Assembly (NCBI GenBank): GCA_017399105.1
Contig: JAFQEJ010000009.1
Location: forward strand, 17,144 to 81,143
Direction of reading: 5' to 3'
Origin: Clostridia bacterium
Lineage (GTDB): Bacteria; Bacillota; Clostridia; Oscillospirales; CAG-272
DNA: 64,000 bases
Shown here piece after piece: positions 32,867-41,876 of the stretch. Position numbers and translations under genes: made by a program. Under the pieces are notes generated by a model. The model was not told the DNA's origin, searched no databases, and saw only the letters and a list, made by a program, of their open reading frames with translations. Position 1 is the stretch's first letter. Every line of letters begins with the position of its first letter.

Positions 32867-35613
32867 TATTCCTGCTTGGAGATGAGCACCTTGCGGGGTT
32901 TCTGACCTTCGGGAGCGCTGACGATGCCCATTTCTTCCATGCGGTCGATGAGCTTGGCGGCGCGGCCGTAGCCTAACTGCAGACGGCGCTGAATGAGTGA
33001 GGTGGAGATTTTGCCCGATTCCACCGCAAGCTCGATAGCGGGCTTAAGCATGGAGTCGCCCTCGAAGTCACTGTCGTCATCGGCTGCATCATCGAAGCTG
33101 CCTCCACCCTTCTTGGGCTTGTCACAGCGGGCGGCTTCGCGCTCGATGCCTGCCATGACGTCGGTATCGTATTCACCCTCGCCGGTCTGGCGCTTGATGA
33201 AGTCGCAGACCGCCTCCACCTCCTGCTCGGTGACAAATGCGCCCTGTACACGGAGCGGCTTCGCCATGCCCACCGGAGCAAAGAGCATATCGCCCCGTCC
33301 GATAAGACGCTCGGCACCGCCCATGCCGAGGATGGTATTGGAGTCGATCTGCGAGGAGACGGTAAAGGCGATACGCGAGGGGATGTTCGCCTTGATCAGA
33401 CCTGTGATAACGCTGACCTGAGGACGCTGAGTACCGATGATGAGATGCATCCCGGCAGCTCTCGCCTTCTGTGCGATGCGGCAGACCGAATCCTCTACGT
33501 CATCGGGCGCGGTCATCATCAGGTCGGCAAACTCGTCGATGACAATGACGATCTGGGGAAGCTGCTCCTTGTCGGGATCGTCTGCGATGGCGGCATTGTA
33601 GCTCTTGAGATCGCGCACGCCTTCTCCCTCGATCAGCTCATAGCGGCGCTCCATCTCGGTCACCGCCCAATGAAGTGCACCTGCCGCCTTCTTCGGCTCA
33701 CTGACCACAGGGACAAGCAGGTGAGGCAGACCGTTGTATATATTCAGCTCGACCTTCTTCGGGTCGATGAGGATAAGCTTAACCTCGTCGGGAGTCGCCT
33801 TGAAGAGCAGGCTCATGAGAATGCAGTTAATGCAGACCGACTTACCCATACCGGTGGCACCTGCAATGAGAACGTGAGGCATCTTCGCAATGTCCATGAA
33901 GATAGGCTCTCCGGCAACGTCCATGCCCAGCGACACGCAGACCTTGCTCTGATTCTGCGCAAAGCGGGGATTTTCGAAGAGCTCACGCAGCCAGACGGTA
34001 GCCACCACCTTGTTGGGCACCTCAATGCCGACAGCGGCTTTGCCCGGGATGGGAGCCTCAATACGAACGCCCGAGGTAGCAAGATTCAGGGCGATATCGT
34101 CCACAAGATTGACAATCGAGCGCACCTTGACACCCTCCTCAGGGGCAAGCTCATAGCGTGTGATGGTGGGACCGCGGGAGATATTCACGATGCGGGTACG
34201 CACCTTGAAGCTTCGCAGGGTTTCCACCAGCTTGGTGGCGTTTGCGTGCAGCTCCTCGCTGATATCGGTGTTGGAGGGCGGTCTCTCCAGCTTGAGCAGC
34301 GTCATGGGCGGAAGCTGATAGGGCTTGGGCGTCGGTGCCTCATTCTCCTCGGGAGTATTGTCCGAGAGGGGAGCGGCAGAGGTCGCAGGGGTCTGGATGA
34401 TTCTGCGCCGTTCAACCGTCAGCTCCAGCTCGGCAGTGGCTTCGGAGGGCTCGGTGTCCCCCTCATCGGTGAGGACAGCCGCCCCGTTATTTTCCTCGGG
34501 ATCGGTGAAGATGCCCGCCAGATCGATTCTTCCGTCGGGGGTGCGCAGATTGCGCTCGGGCTTTAAAATCTCAAGATCCTCGGGAAGCTCTACCGGCTCG
34601 CTCTCCTTCGACTCTTCCACGCCCAGCGAGTCGTTCATGCTGCGGATGACCTCGTCAAAGACCCCCTCGTCCACGATGGTATCCTCCCGACCGCTCTGAG
34701 AAGCTTCCTCCTCTTCTGTGGGAGCTGACTCGGGGGCAAGCTGAGAGGGGGTGTCGTCGATGTTGTAGGGATTGTCGTCAATGGGCGGCTTTTCGTTCTC
34801 CAGCGCCACATTGGTGTTGAATTTGCCGTGCGTTTGTGAAGTGTTCTCCTCCTGCGGGATGACAGGCGGCTCGCGGAATACCTTCGGCTTCTGTTTGGGT
34901 GAGGATGCCTCGGCTTCGCGGCGTGCGGCATTCTCCTCGCGCTTTTTATGGAAATAGTATTGGATGTAGATGCGCAGGGTATGCGGCGTCAGTCCGAAGA
35001 GGAAGAGCATGAATACCACCAGCGCCGTGATGCCGATAATCAGCGTGCCCGCCTTGCCGAAGCCGCGAAGCAGAAGTCCGCCGATCACGCCGCCGATTAC
35101 GCCGCCGCCGAGGAAGTGCTGTCCGTTCTCCCAGAGCGCCTTTGCCACAAGCGAATCACCGCCGCCGGTAAAGACATGCAGCAGCACCGAAATCAGCACC
35201 AGACAGATGAAGGCAAAGAGCAGCTTCCAGCGTCGGATGCCCTCGATCGTGTCCTTTTTCCAGAAAAATGCCGCTACCAGAATGAAGAGCGGCACAGCAC
35301 AGGCTCCCCCTGCAAACAGTCCGTAGAGCGTCGAGCGCAGGAAGCCTCCGATCACGCCGGTCGCCCCGGTCATCAGAAAGCAGACCGCAATAAAGAGCGC
35401 CGCAATCACCAGCAGATAGGGAATAATCTGATTGGCAATCGAATCGGGATTTACCTCGCGCACAGGTGCACTCTTAGCCGCAGCTTCCGCCTTAGCCTTT
35501 GCCGCCGTCTTCTTCGCAGCCGCAGATTTTGCATCTGCAGCTTTCGCGGCAGTTTTCTTCTTCGCGCCGGATGTAGTCTTCGCGGCGGTAGATTTTTTCT
35601 TTGTATCCGGCAT
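32833..35613 (-). CDS. ftsK: FtsK/SpoIIIE family DNA translocase
   Basis: 926 residues from ATG 35613 (AAAGGAAG upstream; the frame is open a little further). A Lys/Ala-rich head (1-60), four membrane helices (about 65-215), a long acidic linker (about 235-480) and the motor domain follow: Walker A GATGMGKS near 585 and Walker B IVIVIDEFADLM near 690. A gamma winged helix ends the protein (about 860-925, SLIQRRLQLGYGRAAKLID). It pumps DNA during chromosome segregation and sporulation. Its last ten codons are reproduced in the downstream tandem array, and hairpin-array elements in inverted orientation flank the gene. Confidence 0.95.
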   Translation of the reverse strand: MPDTKKKSTAAKTTSGAKKKTAAKAADAKSAAAKKTAAKAKAEAAAKSAPVREVNPDSIANQIIPYLLVIAALFIAVCFLMTGATGVIGGFLRSTLYGLFAGGACAVPLFILVAAFFWKKDTIEGIRRWKLLFAFICLVLISVLLHVFTGGGDSLVAKALWENGQHFLGGGVIGGVIGGLLLRGFGKAGTLIIGITALVVFMLFLFGLTPHTLRIYIQYYFHKKREENAARREAEASSPKQKPKVFREPPVIPQEENTSQTHGKFNTNVALENEKPPIDDNPYNIDDTPSQLAPESAPTEEEEASQSGREDTIVDEGVFDEVIRSMNDSLGVEESKESEPVELPEDLEILKPERNLRTPDGRIDLAGIFTDPEENNGAAVLTDEGDTEPSEATAELELTVERRRIIQTPATSAAPLSDNTPEENEAPTPKPYQLPPMTLLKLERPPSNTDISEELHANATKLVETLRSFKVRTRIVNISRGPTITRYELAPEEGVKVRSIVNLVDDIALNLATSGVRIEAPIPGKAAVGIEVPNKVVATVWLRELFENPRFAQNQSKVCVSLGMDVAGEPIFMDIAKMPHVLIAGATGMGKSVCINCILMSLLFKATPDEVKLILIDPKKVELNIYNGLPHLLVPVVSEPKKAAGALHWAVTEMERRYELIEGEGVRDLKSYNAAIADDPDKEQLPQIVIVIDEFADLMMTAPDDVEDSVCRIAQKARAAGMHLIIGTQRPQVSVITGLIKANIPSRIAFTVSSQIDSNTILGMGGAERLIGRGDMLFAPVGMAKPLRVQGAFVTEQEVEAVCDFIKRQTGEGEYDTDVMAGIEREAARCDKPKKGGGSFDDAADDDSDFEGDSMLKPAIELAVESGKISTSLIQRRLQLGYGRAAKLIDRMEEMGIVSAPEGQKPRKVLISKQEYMEMVLRNDDI

Positions 35614-35689
35614 AATAAACTTCCTTTCTGTCATTTTCCCCACTCCGTTTCGACGCAATGCGTTTCAAACGCCAAGCCAGGGAAGATAG

Positions 35690-35838
35690 GGAGAGCGCGA
35701 GGGGGAAAGGAAACTTCGGCAATGCCAAACAATGCATGTCAGCTTGGTATTGGAAAAACCGTTGGTTTTTTCAGAAGTGAGCCACAGGCTCACTTTGGAG
35801 ATCGGTTTCTTTCCCTCTCGCACGGCAACGAAGTTGCC
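35690..35838 (-). repeat. Hairpin-array element, right copy
   Basis: On the plus strand it reads GCGAGGGGGAAAGGAAACTT, then stems around AAAAACC-GTT-GGTTTTT and GTGAGCC-ACA-GGCTCAC, and ends in GGCAAC-GAA-GTTGCC. As reverse complement it parallels 32350-32490 element by element, with compensating changes that keep the stems paired. Confidence 0.8.
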
Positions 35839-35887
35839 GCTATCAAACGCTTATAACTGTCTGAACACTCAACAGTATATCTTCAAA

Positions 35888-36715
35888 TTAACCAAAAATA
35901 ATCGCAATCAACCCTACTGCCACACAGTAGTAAGAGAAAAATCTGAAATTACTCTTCTTCGAAATCAAAATCAGCAGCTTCATCGCCAGCACACCCGACA
36001 GAGCCGCTGCCAGCATTCCAAGCAAATACGCCGGAATGTCTGCCGCCGCAATCGGCGATGCGATCATATCGGGCACCTGCATGATGTTCGCACCCAGTAT
36101 CGCCGGAATCGAGAGAATAAAGGAAAACTTCACCGCAAACTCCCTCGAAAATCCGCAGAGCAGACCGCCTGTAATCGTCGACCCCGACCTCGAAAGCCCG
36201 GGGACGATGGCACAGAGCTGACAAAGCCCCACCGCCAGCGCAGATCTCGGCTTTGCCGTAGCCGCTGTGTCATTGCCCCTGGCAAGCTTATCCGAAATGA
36301 AGAGCACCACCGCATTGAACAGCAGAATCGCACCGATGATCTTGGTGTTTGACGCGATAAACTCCACTCTGTCCTGTAAAAAGATCGCAGCAGCAAGGGG
36401 CAGTGTCGCAATAATCACCATCATGCACATCCGCTCGTCGGCAGTGTATGCATCCGGCTTGAAATTCCCCCTGAAAAGCTTTCCAACCATGCGGAAGAAT
36501 GCGGGAATCAGCGGAAAAATATCCCGCCAATATACAATAAATACCGCAATCAGCGTCGCCAGATGGAGAAGAATATCAAAGGTCATTCCGAAAGCCTCGG
36601 GATTCTCCATCCCGAAGAGATTCTGTGCAATGTTCAGATGTCCCGAGCTTGACACCGGCAGAAATTCGGTGACGCCCTGTATGATTCCGTAAAAAATCGC
36701 CAATACTATCGACAC
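35888..36715 (-). CDS. uppP: Undecaprenyl-diphosphate phosphatase
   Basis: 275 residues. Motifs GVTEFLPVSSSGHL (about 15-28) and PGLSRSGSTI (about 150-160) carry the catalytic residues, with about eight membrane helices. It recycles the lipid carrier for peptidoglycan and other envelope polymers. The start is chosen as GTG 36715 because GAGAGGAG lies seven bases upstream and the family N-terminus matches; the frame continues 21 bases further to another GTG at 36736. Confidence 0.95.
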   Translation of the reverse strand: MSIVLAIFYGIIQGVTEFLPVSSSGHLNIAQNLFGMENPEAFGMTFDILLHLATLIAVFIVYWRDIFPLIPAFFRMVGKLFRGNFKPDAYTADERMCMMVIIATLPLAAAIFLQDRVEFIASNTKIIGAILLFNAVVLFISDKLARGNDTAATAKPRSALAVGLCQLCAIVPGLSRSGSTITGGLLCGFSREFAVKFSFILSIPAILGANIMQVPDMIASPIAAADIPAYLLGMLAAALSGVLAMKLLILISKKSNFRFFSYYCVAVGLIAIIFG

Positions 36716-36754
36716 GGTTTTGCTCCTCTCAGTCACTAAGGCATAACTGATTAT

Positions 36755-36783
36755 ATAATACCAGAAACGGCGCGAAATTACAA
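36755..36783 (-). promoter_or_regulatory. uppP promoter
   Basis: On the minus strand TTGTAA (36783-36778), 17 bases, TATTAT (36760-36755). Confidence 0.65.
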
Positions 36784-36828
36784 GCCTTAGGATGTAAATT
36801 TAAGAAGGATTTATATAAAGATAATAAA

Positions 36829-37203
36829 ATGTTCTTCCGATTCGACAAATTCACCCTGCTTTTGATGCTCACCGGTCTTGCCGCAGGGCTTGTAAATGGT
36901 CTGCTCGGCACCGGCGGCGGCATTCTCGTGGTGCTCATGCTGGGATATCTCTACCCAAAGCTCCCCCCAAAGGATCGCTTTGCCTGTGCCCTGACCGTCA
37001 TGCTCCCGACCTCTCTTGTCTCGGTCTTCTTCTGGGCAAAGGAGCTGCCCGAACTGCCCCTCATCCTGCGCTATGTGATCCCGGCGGCGGCAGGAGGTCT
37101 GCTAGGAGGATTTCTGCTCGATAAAATCAAAACAAAATGGCTTGCGAAGCTCTTCGCGCTCCTCACAATATATGCGGGCGCGGTGATGCTCATTCGCGCG
37201 TGA
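36829..37203 (+). CDS. TauE/SafE-type membrane protein, first half-size gene
   Basis: 124 residues, four membrane helices. The TauE/SafE repeat motif GLAAGLVNGLLGTGGGILVVLML (about 16-38) is typical of one half of the family. Full-length members are about 250 residues with two such halves. Relatives export sulfite, sulfoacetate or other anions. The second half is encoded by the next gene nine bases on. Confidence 0.85.
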   Translation: MFFRFDKFTLLLMLTGLAAGLVNGLLGTGGGILVVLMLGYLYPKLPPKDRFACALTVMLPTSLVSVFFWAKELPELPLILRYVIPAAAGGLLGGFLLDKIKTKWLAKLFALLTIYAGAVMLIRA

Positions 37204-37212
37204 GGTGATCCT

Positions 37213-37578
37213 ATGGAGCTGATTTTTGATATCATCGCATCGATTACAGCGGCATCGCTCTGCGGCATGGGAGTGGGCGGCGGCGGACTGCTTGTCATCT
37301 GGCTCACCCTGGTGCGGGGGCTTGAGCAGCACATGTCCCAGTCGCTCAATCTGCTTTTCTTCATCGCGGCAGCGGCATCCTCCATGGTTATTCACCTGCG
37401 AAACCGCAGCCTTGATCTGCGCGTCACATGCAAGCTGGCACTTCCCGCTCTGATCGGCACGATGGCGGGGAGCATAATCGCAATGCATCTCTCGGCCCCT
37501 CTTCTGCGGCGGATTTTCGGCGGACTGCTGGTACTGAGCGGAATCAGGACGATGAGGAAGAGGGAAGAGAGCGAATAA
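37213..37578 (+). CDS. TauE/SafE-type membrane protein, second half-size gene
   Basis: 121 residues, four membrane helices, with the matching repeat AASLCGMGVGGGGLLVIWL. GAGGTGAT precedes ATG 37213. With the previous gene it would make one complete transporter from two chains. The two frames are separate with a proper stop and ribosome site between them, so this looks like a true split and not a sequencing slip. Confidence 0.85.
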   Translation: MELIFDIIASITAASLCGMGVGGGGLLVIWLTLVRGLEQHMSQSLNLLFFIAAAASSMVIHLRNRSLDLRVTCKLALPALIGTMAGSIIAMHLSAPLLRRIFGGLLVLSGIRTMRKREESE

Positions 37579-37586
37579 ACAAAAAA

Positions 37587-37620
37587 GGGACTGTCGCATT
37601 TGCATGCGACAGTCCCTTTC
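37587..37620. terminator. Dispersed palindrome copy 2 (terminator)
   Basis: GGGACTGTCGCAT and ATGCGACAGTCCC with a 4-base loop, followed by TTTC and preceded by A-rich sequence, so it can serve both converging genes. Confidence 0.85.
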
Positions 37621-37651
37621 AAAGAGGGTAAATGAAAAAGTACACTCGAGC

Positions 37652-38536
37652 TTATTTTTTTTTTTTGCTTGCGATCACAGCCCCTGCAGAAAGCGCAAGA
37701 ATTGCCACCGCGGTAAGAATGCTCATATCAGCAGTAGCGGGAGCCGCAGGAGTGACAGGTGCAGTCGGTTCTGCTGCGGCGGGAATATCGGCTGCGGGTG
37801 CCTGTGTCGCGGGTGCTTCGGTTTCAACAACCAACTTGGCACCGAGAGTTACATAATCGTATTTTTCGACATCCCAGGATGTGGGCTGAAGCGAGGATTC
37901 CATATAGTACACACCTGCATAGGTGGTAATATCGTCGTTACCGATATCATTGATCTGAAGCTGCAGGCCGATGGAATCACCTTCAGTCAGGGCAAACTTG
38001 TCCAGATCGATCATCATCTCGATGCTGTAGCCATCCGAATTTTTGCGGGCAGCATATTCATCATAATACTTGCTTGCCGCGTCAACACCGTAGGCTTCGA
38101 CTGCGCCGCCCTCTTCATAATAGCAGGGAAAGCCGGTATAATCCACGCGGTACTGCTTGACCAGATCGGTGTGCATGTTACCAAAGTCAAACATCATCTC
38201 AACAGAGTCGGTGAACCAGGGAGCGGTCATCTGGTTTTCGGTTGCTTCGAGAACCTCTGCATCCTTGACCTCGATATATACATACCATGCGCCCTCTGTC
38301 CAGAGCATATAGGCTACACCCGAGGTGTCGGTGCCGCCGAACTGCGGATGAGGCACGTTAATATTGACAGTCAATGCCTGACTATAAATATCATCCATCT
38401 CGCCATCGATCACAACAATACCTTTATCAATCATGGGAACCTCGCCGATCAGCGCGCCCTCCTCACCGGCAAAAACAGGCAGTGAAAGAGTCAGCAGCAT
38501 CAGCAGGGCAGACATGAACAAAAGAACTTTTTTCAT
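37652..38536 (-). CDS. Secreted CBM9-like carbohydrate-binding surface protein
   Basis: 294 residues. Signal peptide (cut near VFAG), a CBM9/DOMON-like beta-sandwich (about 35-235: IDGEMDDIYSQALTV, AYMLWTEGAWYVYIEVKD, WFTDSVEMMFDFGN), a Pro/Ala/Thr linker (about 240-268) and a C-terminal membrane helix with a KKKK tail. This is a tripartite surface-anchor layout without an LPXTG motif. It probably displays a sugar-binding domain on the cell surface. It is a single gene with its own promoter. Confidence 0.8.
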   Translation of the reverse strand: MKKVLLFMSALLMLLTLSLPVFAGEEGALIGEVPMIDKGIVVIDGEMDDIYSQALTVNINVPHPQFGGTDTSGVAYMLWTEGAWYVYIEVKDAEVLEATENQMTAPWFTDSVEMMFDFGNMHTDLVKQYRVDYTGFPCYYEEGGAVEAYGVDAASKYYDEYAARKNSDGYSIEMMIDLDKFALTEGDSIGLQLQINDIGNDDITTYAGVYYMESSLQPTSWDVEKYDYVTLGAKLVVETEAPATQAPAADIPAAAEPTAPVTPAAPATADMSILTAVAILALSAGAVIASKKKK

Positions 38537-38599
38537 AAAAATCGATTCCTCCTGTTAAATTACAGATTTATTTTTGTATACAAGAAGCTTCTTGGTTCT

Positions 38600-38627
38600 A
38601 TTATATCAAATTGTTACAAAATGTCAA
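38600..38627 (-). promoter_or_regulatory. Promoter of the CBM9-like gene
   Basis: On the minus strand TTGACA (38627-38622), 16 bases, TATAAT (38605-38600) with extended TG. Confidence 0.85.
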
Positions 38628-38684
38628 CCGTAGTTTGTTTTCGCATTATATACAGATTATCCAAAAAATCGTTACATACAAAAA

Positions 38685-38717
38685 AGGGGCTGTCGCATGC
38701 AAATGCGACAGTCCCTT
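38685..38717. terminator. Dispersed palindrome copy 3 (terminator)
   Basis: GGGGCTGTCGCAT and ATGCGACAGTCCC; one G-T wobble against the other copies. It ends the membrane-protein gene read from the right. Confidence 0.8.
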
Positions 38718-38721
38718 TATC

Positions 38722-39459
38722 CTATTTTGTTTCATCCTTCACCAGCACCATCAGCACCAACGCCGTAATCGCATAGCCGGCGAGCAGATAGATCACCGCC
38801 ATCATGTATGGCTCCAGCAGATAGATCAGCTCGGTGCGGTTGATAGGTGCGCCGTACTCGAGAAGCAGAGGAAGTGTCACGGTCAGCTCGCGGATCACCG
38901 TGGTCACAAAAACCAGCAGTGTCGCCGCAATACCGGCAAGATTGGCTGGATTGTCCCGACGGAATACAGCGCCGCGGGAAGCGATATCGAGGCTGCCCTT
39001 TTTCTCAGCGTGATCGCGCAGCAGCCTTGTCAGCAGAATGACACCGACCGTAATTGCCGCATCCACGAATATGCCCGAGAAGGCATAGGCGGTAAAATAG
39101 CCTGCGGTCAGGGTGGGATTGGTCTGCAGCTGATACTGCCAGAAGGCGGCAAGCAGAGCGGCGGTAACCTCGCAGAGCGCGAAGATGATCAGCGTCGCGG
39201 TGATGCACTTCTTTTTTCTTTCAAAGACCGCCGTGATCAGACAGCCGAGGGCTGTGAAGAGCGCCACGCAGGAGATAAAATCCGACACGCCGCTGAGGGC
39301 AGCATATTCGCTCTCCAAAAGCACATCGCCCTCGATGTAAACGGTGATGGGCTGCAAAATACCGCTTCTCAGCAGGGTAGGCAGCAGGCAGAGCAGCAGC
39401 ATCACGAGGACATAGCGCAGGGTGGGTCTTGATTTTTTGATGGGTGTGGTATGAGCCAT
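38722..39459 (-). CDS. Hypothetical multi-pass membrane protein
   Basis: 245 residues with about six membrane helices (near 17-35, 62-80, 88-108, 115-145, 175-195 and 215-238) and short charged loops. I recognise no family motif. It stands alone between the CBM9-like gene and the Rrf2 regulator, with the dispersed terminator right after its stop. Confidence 0.65.
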   Translation of the reverse strand: MAHTTPIKKSRPTLRYVLVMLLLCLLPTLLRSGILQPITVYIEGDVLLESEYAALSGVSDFISCVALFTALGCLITAVFERKKKCITATLIIFALCEVTAALLAAFWQYQLQTNPTLTAGYFTAYAFSGIFVDAAITVGVILLTRLLRDHAEKKGSLDIASRGAVFRRDNPANLAGIAATLLVFVTTVIRELTVTLPLLLEYGAPINRTELIYLLEPYMMAVIYLLAGYAITALVLMVLVKDETK

Positions 39460-39546
39460 ATCGATCTCCGGAAATTCAATGATATAAAAATTTTACCACA
39501 GCGGCAGAGCATTGTCAACGCCGCCGCCTAAAAAATCACACAGAAA

Positions 39547-39990
39547 TCACAAAGCCTGCCCCTCTTCCGCCTGTTTCTGTGCGGCAATCGCCTCGTCCAC
39601 AAGATCGGCAAGGGTGCGCGAGTCCACATAGCCGTTGATCACATCGAAGTACCCCTGCCAGAATTTGCGTGTGGGGCAGACAATGCTCCGTCCGCAGCCG
39701 GGATTGCCCTCACGCAGACACTCAATGGGCGCAATGCTTCCCTCGGAGGCGCGGAGAATGTCGCCGGCGGTGTATTCTTCGGGAGCGCGCGAAAGTCTGT
39801 AGCCCCCCGCATTGCCGCGGAGACTGTGCAGAAAGCCTGCTTTATTCATGAGCGAGATGATCTGCTCGAGATATTTCATGGAAATTTCCTGCCTCTCTGC
39901 GATTTCGCGCAGGGTTACATAGCCGTCGCAGCTGTGAATGGCGAGATCGATCATGACGCGCAGAGCGTAGCGTCCTTTTGTTGAAATCAT
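39547..39990 (-). CDS. Rrf2/IscR-family transcriptional regulator
   Basis: 147 residues. A winged helix (REIAERQEISMKYLEQIIS, about 28-46) and the wing LRGNAGGYRLSR are typical of Rrf2. Three Cys in ECLREGNPGCGRSIVC (about 90-105) match the iron-sulfur ligands of IscR, so Fe-S or redox sensing is likely. The C-terminus is a short Gln/Glu-rich tail. AAGGAG precedes ATG 39990. No isc or suf genes are adjacent. Confidence 0.9.
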   Translation of the reverse strand: MISTKGRYALRVMIDLAIHSCDGYVTLREIAERQEISMKYLEQIISLMNKAGFLHSLRGNAGGYRLSRAPEEYTAGDILRASEGSIAPIECLREGNPGCGRSIVCPTRKFWQGYFDVINGYVDSRTLADLVDEAIAAQKQAEEGQAL

Positions 39991-40010
39991 GGAATCAACT
40001 CCTTTTCCCT

Positions 40011-40040
40011 ATTATACTATAGGAATGGTAGGAATGTCAA
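40011..40040 (-). promoter_or_regulatory. Promoter of the Rrf2 regulator, with overlapping inverted repeat
   Basis: On the minus strand TTGACA (40040-40035), 18 bases, TATAAT (40016-40011). CCTAT and ATAGG flank the -10 box as an inverted repeat, a possible autoregulatory site. Confidence 0.75.
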
Positions 40041-40075
40041 GAGGAGGAAGAAAATTTTGTTGGGGAAGAGAAAAA

Positions 40076-40102
40076 GAGGACAGCCATCGCTATCCTCTCT
40101 TG
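40076..40102. terminator. Hairpin of terminator family 2
   Basis: GAGGACAGC-CATC-GCTATCCTC stem flanked by A-rich and T-containing sequence, between the solute-binding gene and the Rrf2 gene. Confidence 0.6.
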
Positions 40103-40172
40103 ATAAAGCAATCAGGGAGGCAAAACGCCTCCCTGATGAATTCGGTTCATATTAAATTCAAGCTGCCGCCGA

Positions 40173-41648
40173 TTATTTTTGGAATGCTTCGATGAAGGCG
40201 TCGCGGTCCTGGATGATCTTGGATTCGATCTTCTGATAGGTGGATGCGAGAGTATCCTTCTTGTTGTTCAGTAGGTCGCGGGCGAAGGAGCCCATGCCGC
40301 CGAAGCCGACGCTGAAGCCGATATCATAATCGAGGGTAGAGAAAATCAGGTCGAGAATCGCCTCAGACTCGTTGTCGCGGGAGCCCTTACCCTTCAGGTA
40401 GGTGTCCATGTAAGCGGGAGTCAGAATGTTCTTCGACTCGGCACCGAGGGTGTCAAGCACATAGGCGGTACGGGTCAGGTCGCGGTTGGTTACCGGAATG
40501 GTGATGCAGGAGCCGCAGACCGCATGAACGCTGTGATAGTAGGACTCCTGTGTGGAATCGAAGAGCGGCATGGGCAGGATACCGAAATCGCCGTCCATCT
40601 GGCGGAGCGCTTCGATCTGATAGAAGATTGCATAAGTGAAGAGACACTGTCCCTGGGAGAACATGCGGGCACGGTCGTCCGAGCCGGTTGTACCGACACC
40701 GTAAACATGCGCTTCATCCGAGGAGAAGGCAAGAATGGTGCTGAAAACCTTTTCGGTGCGCTCATTGAAGAAGGAAAGCTGAGGAATGTCGTCGGCATCC
40801 TTGGTGCAGAAATCAACGCCGCAGCCAATCAGCGCTGCATTATAGATATCGATCGGAATCAGAATACCCCACTGGTCGGCAGTATCCATCTTGGAGTCAC
40901 CGTTCAGGTCATTGGCTACCGTCTTGACCGAATCGGCAAAGAAATCGAAGGTCCAGGTCTTGTCCTCTACCTTTTCATAGGGGTTCGGAAGATTATTCTC
41001 AGCATACATTTCCTTATTGAACAGAATGGAGCCGATGGTCTTCTTATAAAGGATACTGATATCGCCCTCCAGCATGTAAAGCTTGTGAGCAATGCTCATC
41101 TCATCGATGGCATTCTGATCCCACCAGGGTGCATCAAGCTGAATGTCGGTGGTAAAGAGGTCGATGAGGGCGTGCTCTCTTGCGGCATTGTAGGCGTTGG
41201 TAATGCCCAGGGATGCGATATCATAGGCATCCTCGTCGCTCTTGACAGCGTTGAGCAGCTTGACATTGCTTCCTGTAGCGGCATCGGGACGGGCAATGAT
41301 GTCAATGCCCAGTGCCTCCTCGGTGTTCACCATACGGCGATAAACAGCGTCATTGATGGTGTCGCCGGTTTCGGTTTCGGCAGAGAAGTCCACATCATGC
41401 CAGACGGCATTGGACTGGTCATAGACGCAGATGCGGAACTCATAGCCGTTATAGTTGGTGCCTGCGGGAACATTTGCAGTGTAGGAAAACGCTGTTTCTT
41501 CTGCAGAAGCTGCCGTGGTGACTGCGGTTGTTCCGTCGACTGCGGCATCACCGCTGCCATCTTCCGAGCCTGCGCATCCTGTAAAGGCAGAGGCCGCCAT
41601 CAAAAGTGCCAAAAGAAGAGCCGCGCTTTTCTTTTTACTGAAAAACAT
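40173..41648 (-). CDS. Solute-binding lipoprotein (ABC type), third paralogue
   Basis: 491 residues from ATG 41648 (AGGAGGAAA upstream). Lipobox FTGC (Cys about 24) and the binding fold shared with the tandem pair at 18-21 kb: APWWDQNAIDEMS, GDISILYKKTIGS, ESYYHSVHAVCGS. The calcium-loop-like DLNGDSKMDTAD is at residues 247-258. It is divergent from the GH2 gene, which suggests that its ligand could be the sugar processed by that enzyme. No permease is adjacent. Confidence 0.85.
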   Translation of the reverse strand: MFFSKKKSAALLLALLMAASAFTGCAGSEDGSGDAAVDGTTAVTTAASAEETAFSYTANVPAGTNYNGYEFRICVYDQSNAVWHDVDFSAETETGDTINDAVYRRMVNTEEALGIDIIARPDAATGSNVKLLNAVKSDEDAYDIASLGITNAYNAAREHALIDLFTTDIQLDAPWWDQNAIDEMSIAHKLYMLEGDISILYKKTIGSILFNKEMYAENNLPNPYEKVEDKTWTFDFFADSVKTVANDLNGDSKMDTADQWGILIPIDIYNAALIGCGVDFCTKDADDIPQLSFFNERTEKVFSTILAFSSDEAHVYGVGTTGSDDRARMFSQGQCLFTYAIFYQIEALRQMDGDFGILPMPLFDSTQESYYHSVHAVCGSCITIPVTNRDLTRTAYVLDTLGAESKNILTPAYMDTYLKGKGSRDNESEAILDLIFSTLDYDIGFSVGFGGMGSFARDLLNNKKDTLASTYQKIESKIIQDRDAFIEAFQK

Positions 41649-41808
41649 GAAAATTTCCTCCTGTGATATGTGATATAATTGGACACAAAGATACATGATA
41701 ATTATATCAGACAATATCTGATGCGTATATGTCGGAACTTGCTGATAAGTTTGCAGATATTGCGGTCATGCACGGGCAGCAATATCTGCGTGAGATCGCA
41801 GCTCCCAC

Positions 41809-41837
41809 TTGACATTTTCTTCTGTTTCATATATAAT
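41809..41837 (+). promoter_or_regulatory. GH2 gene promoter
   Basis: TTGACA (41809-41814), 17 bases, TATAAT (41832-41837); AAGGAGG follows before ATG 41877. Confidence 0.9.
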
Positions 41838-41876
41838 GACCTTAACACAATCCGATCGATCTAAGGAGGAATCATC

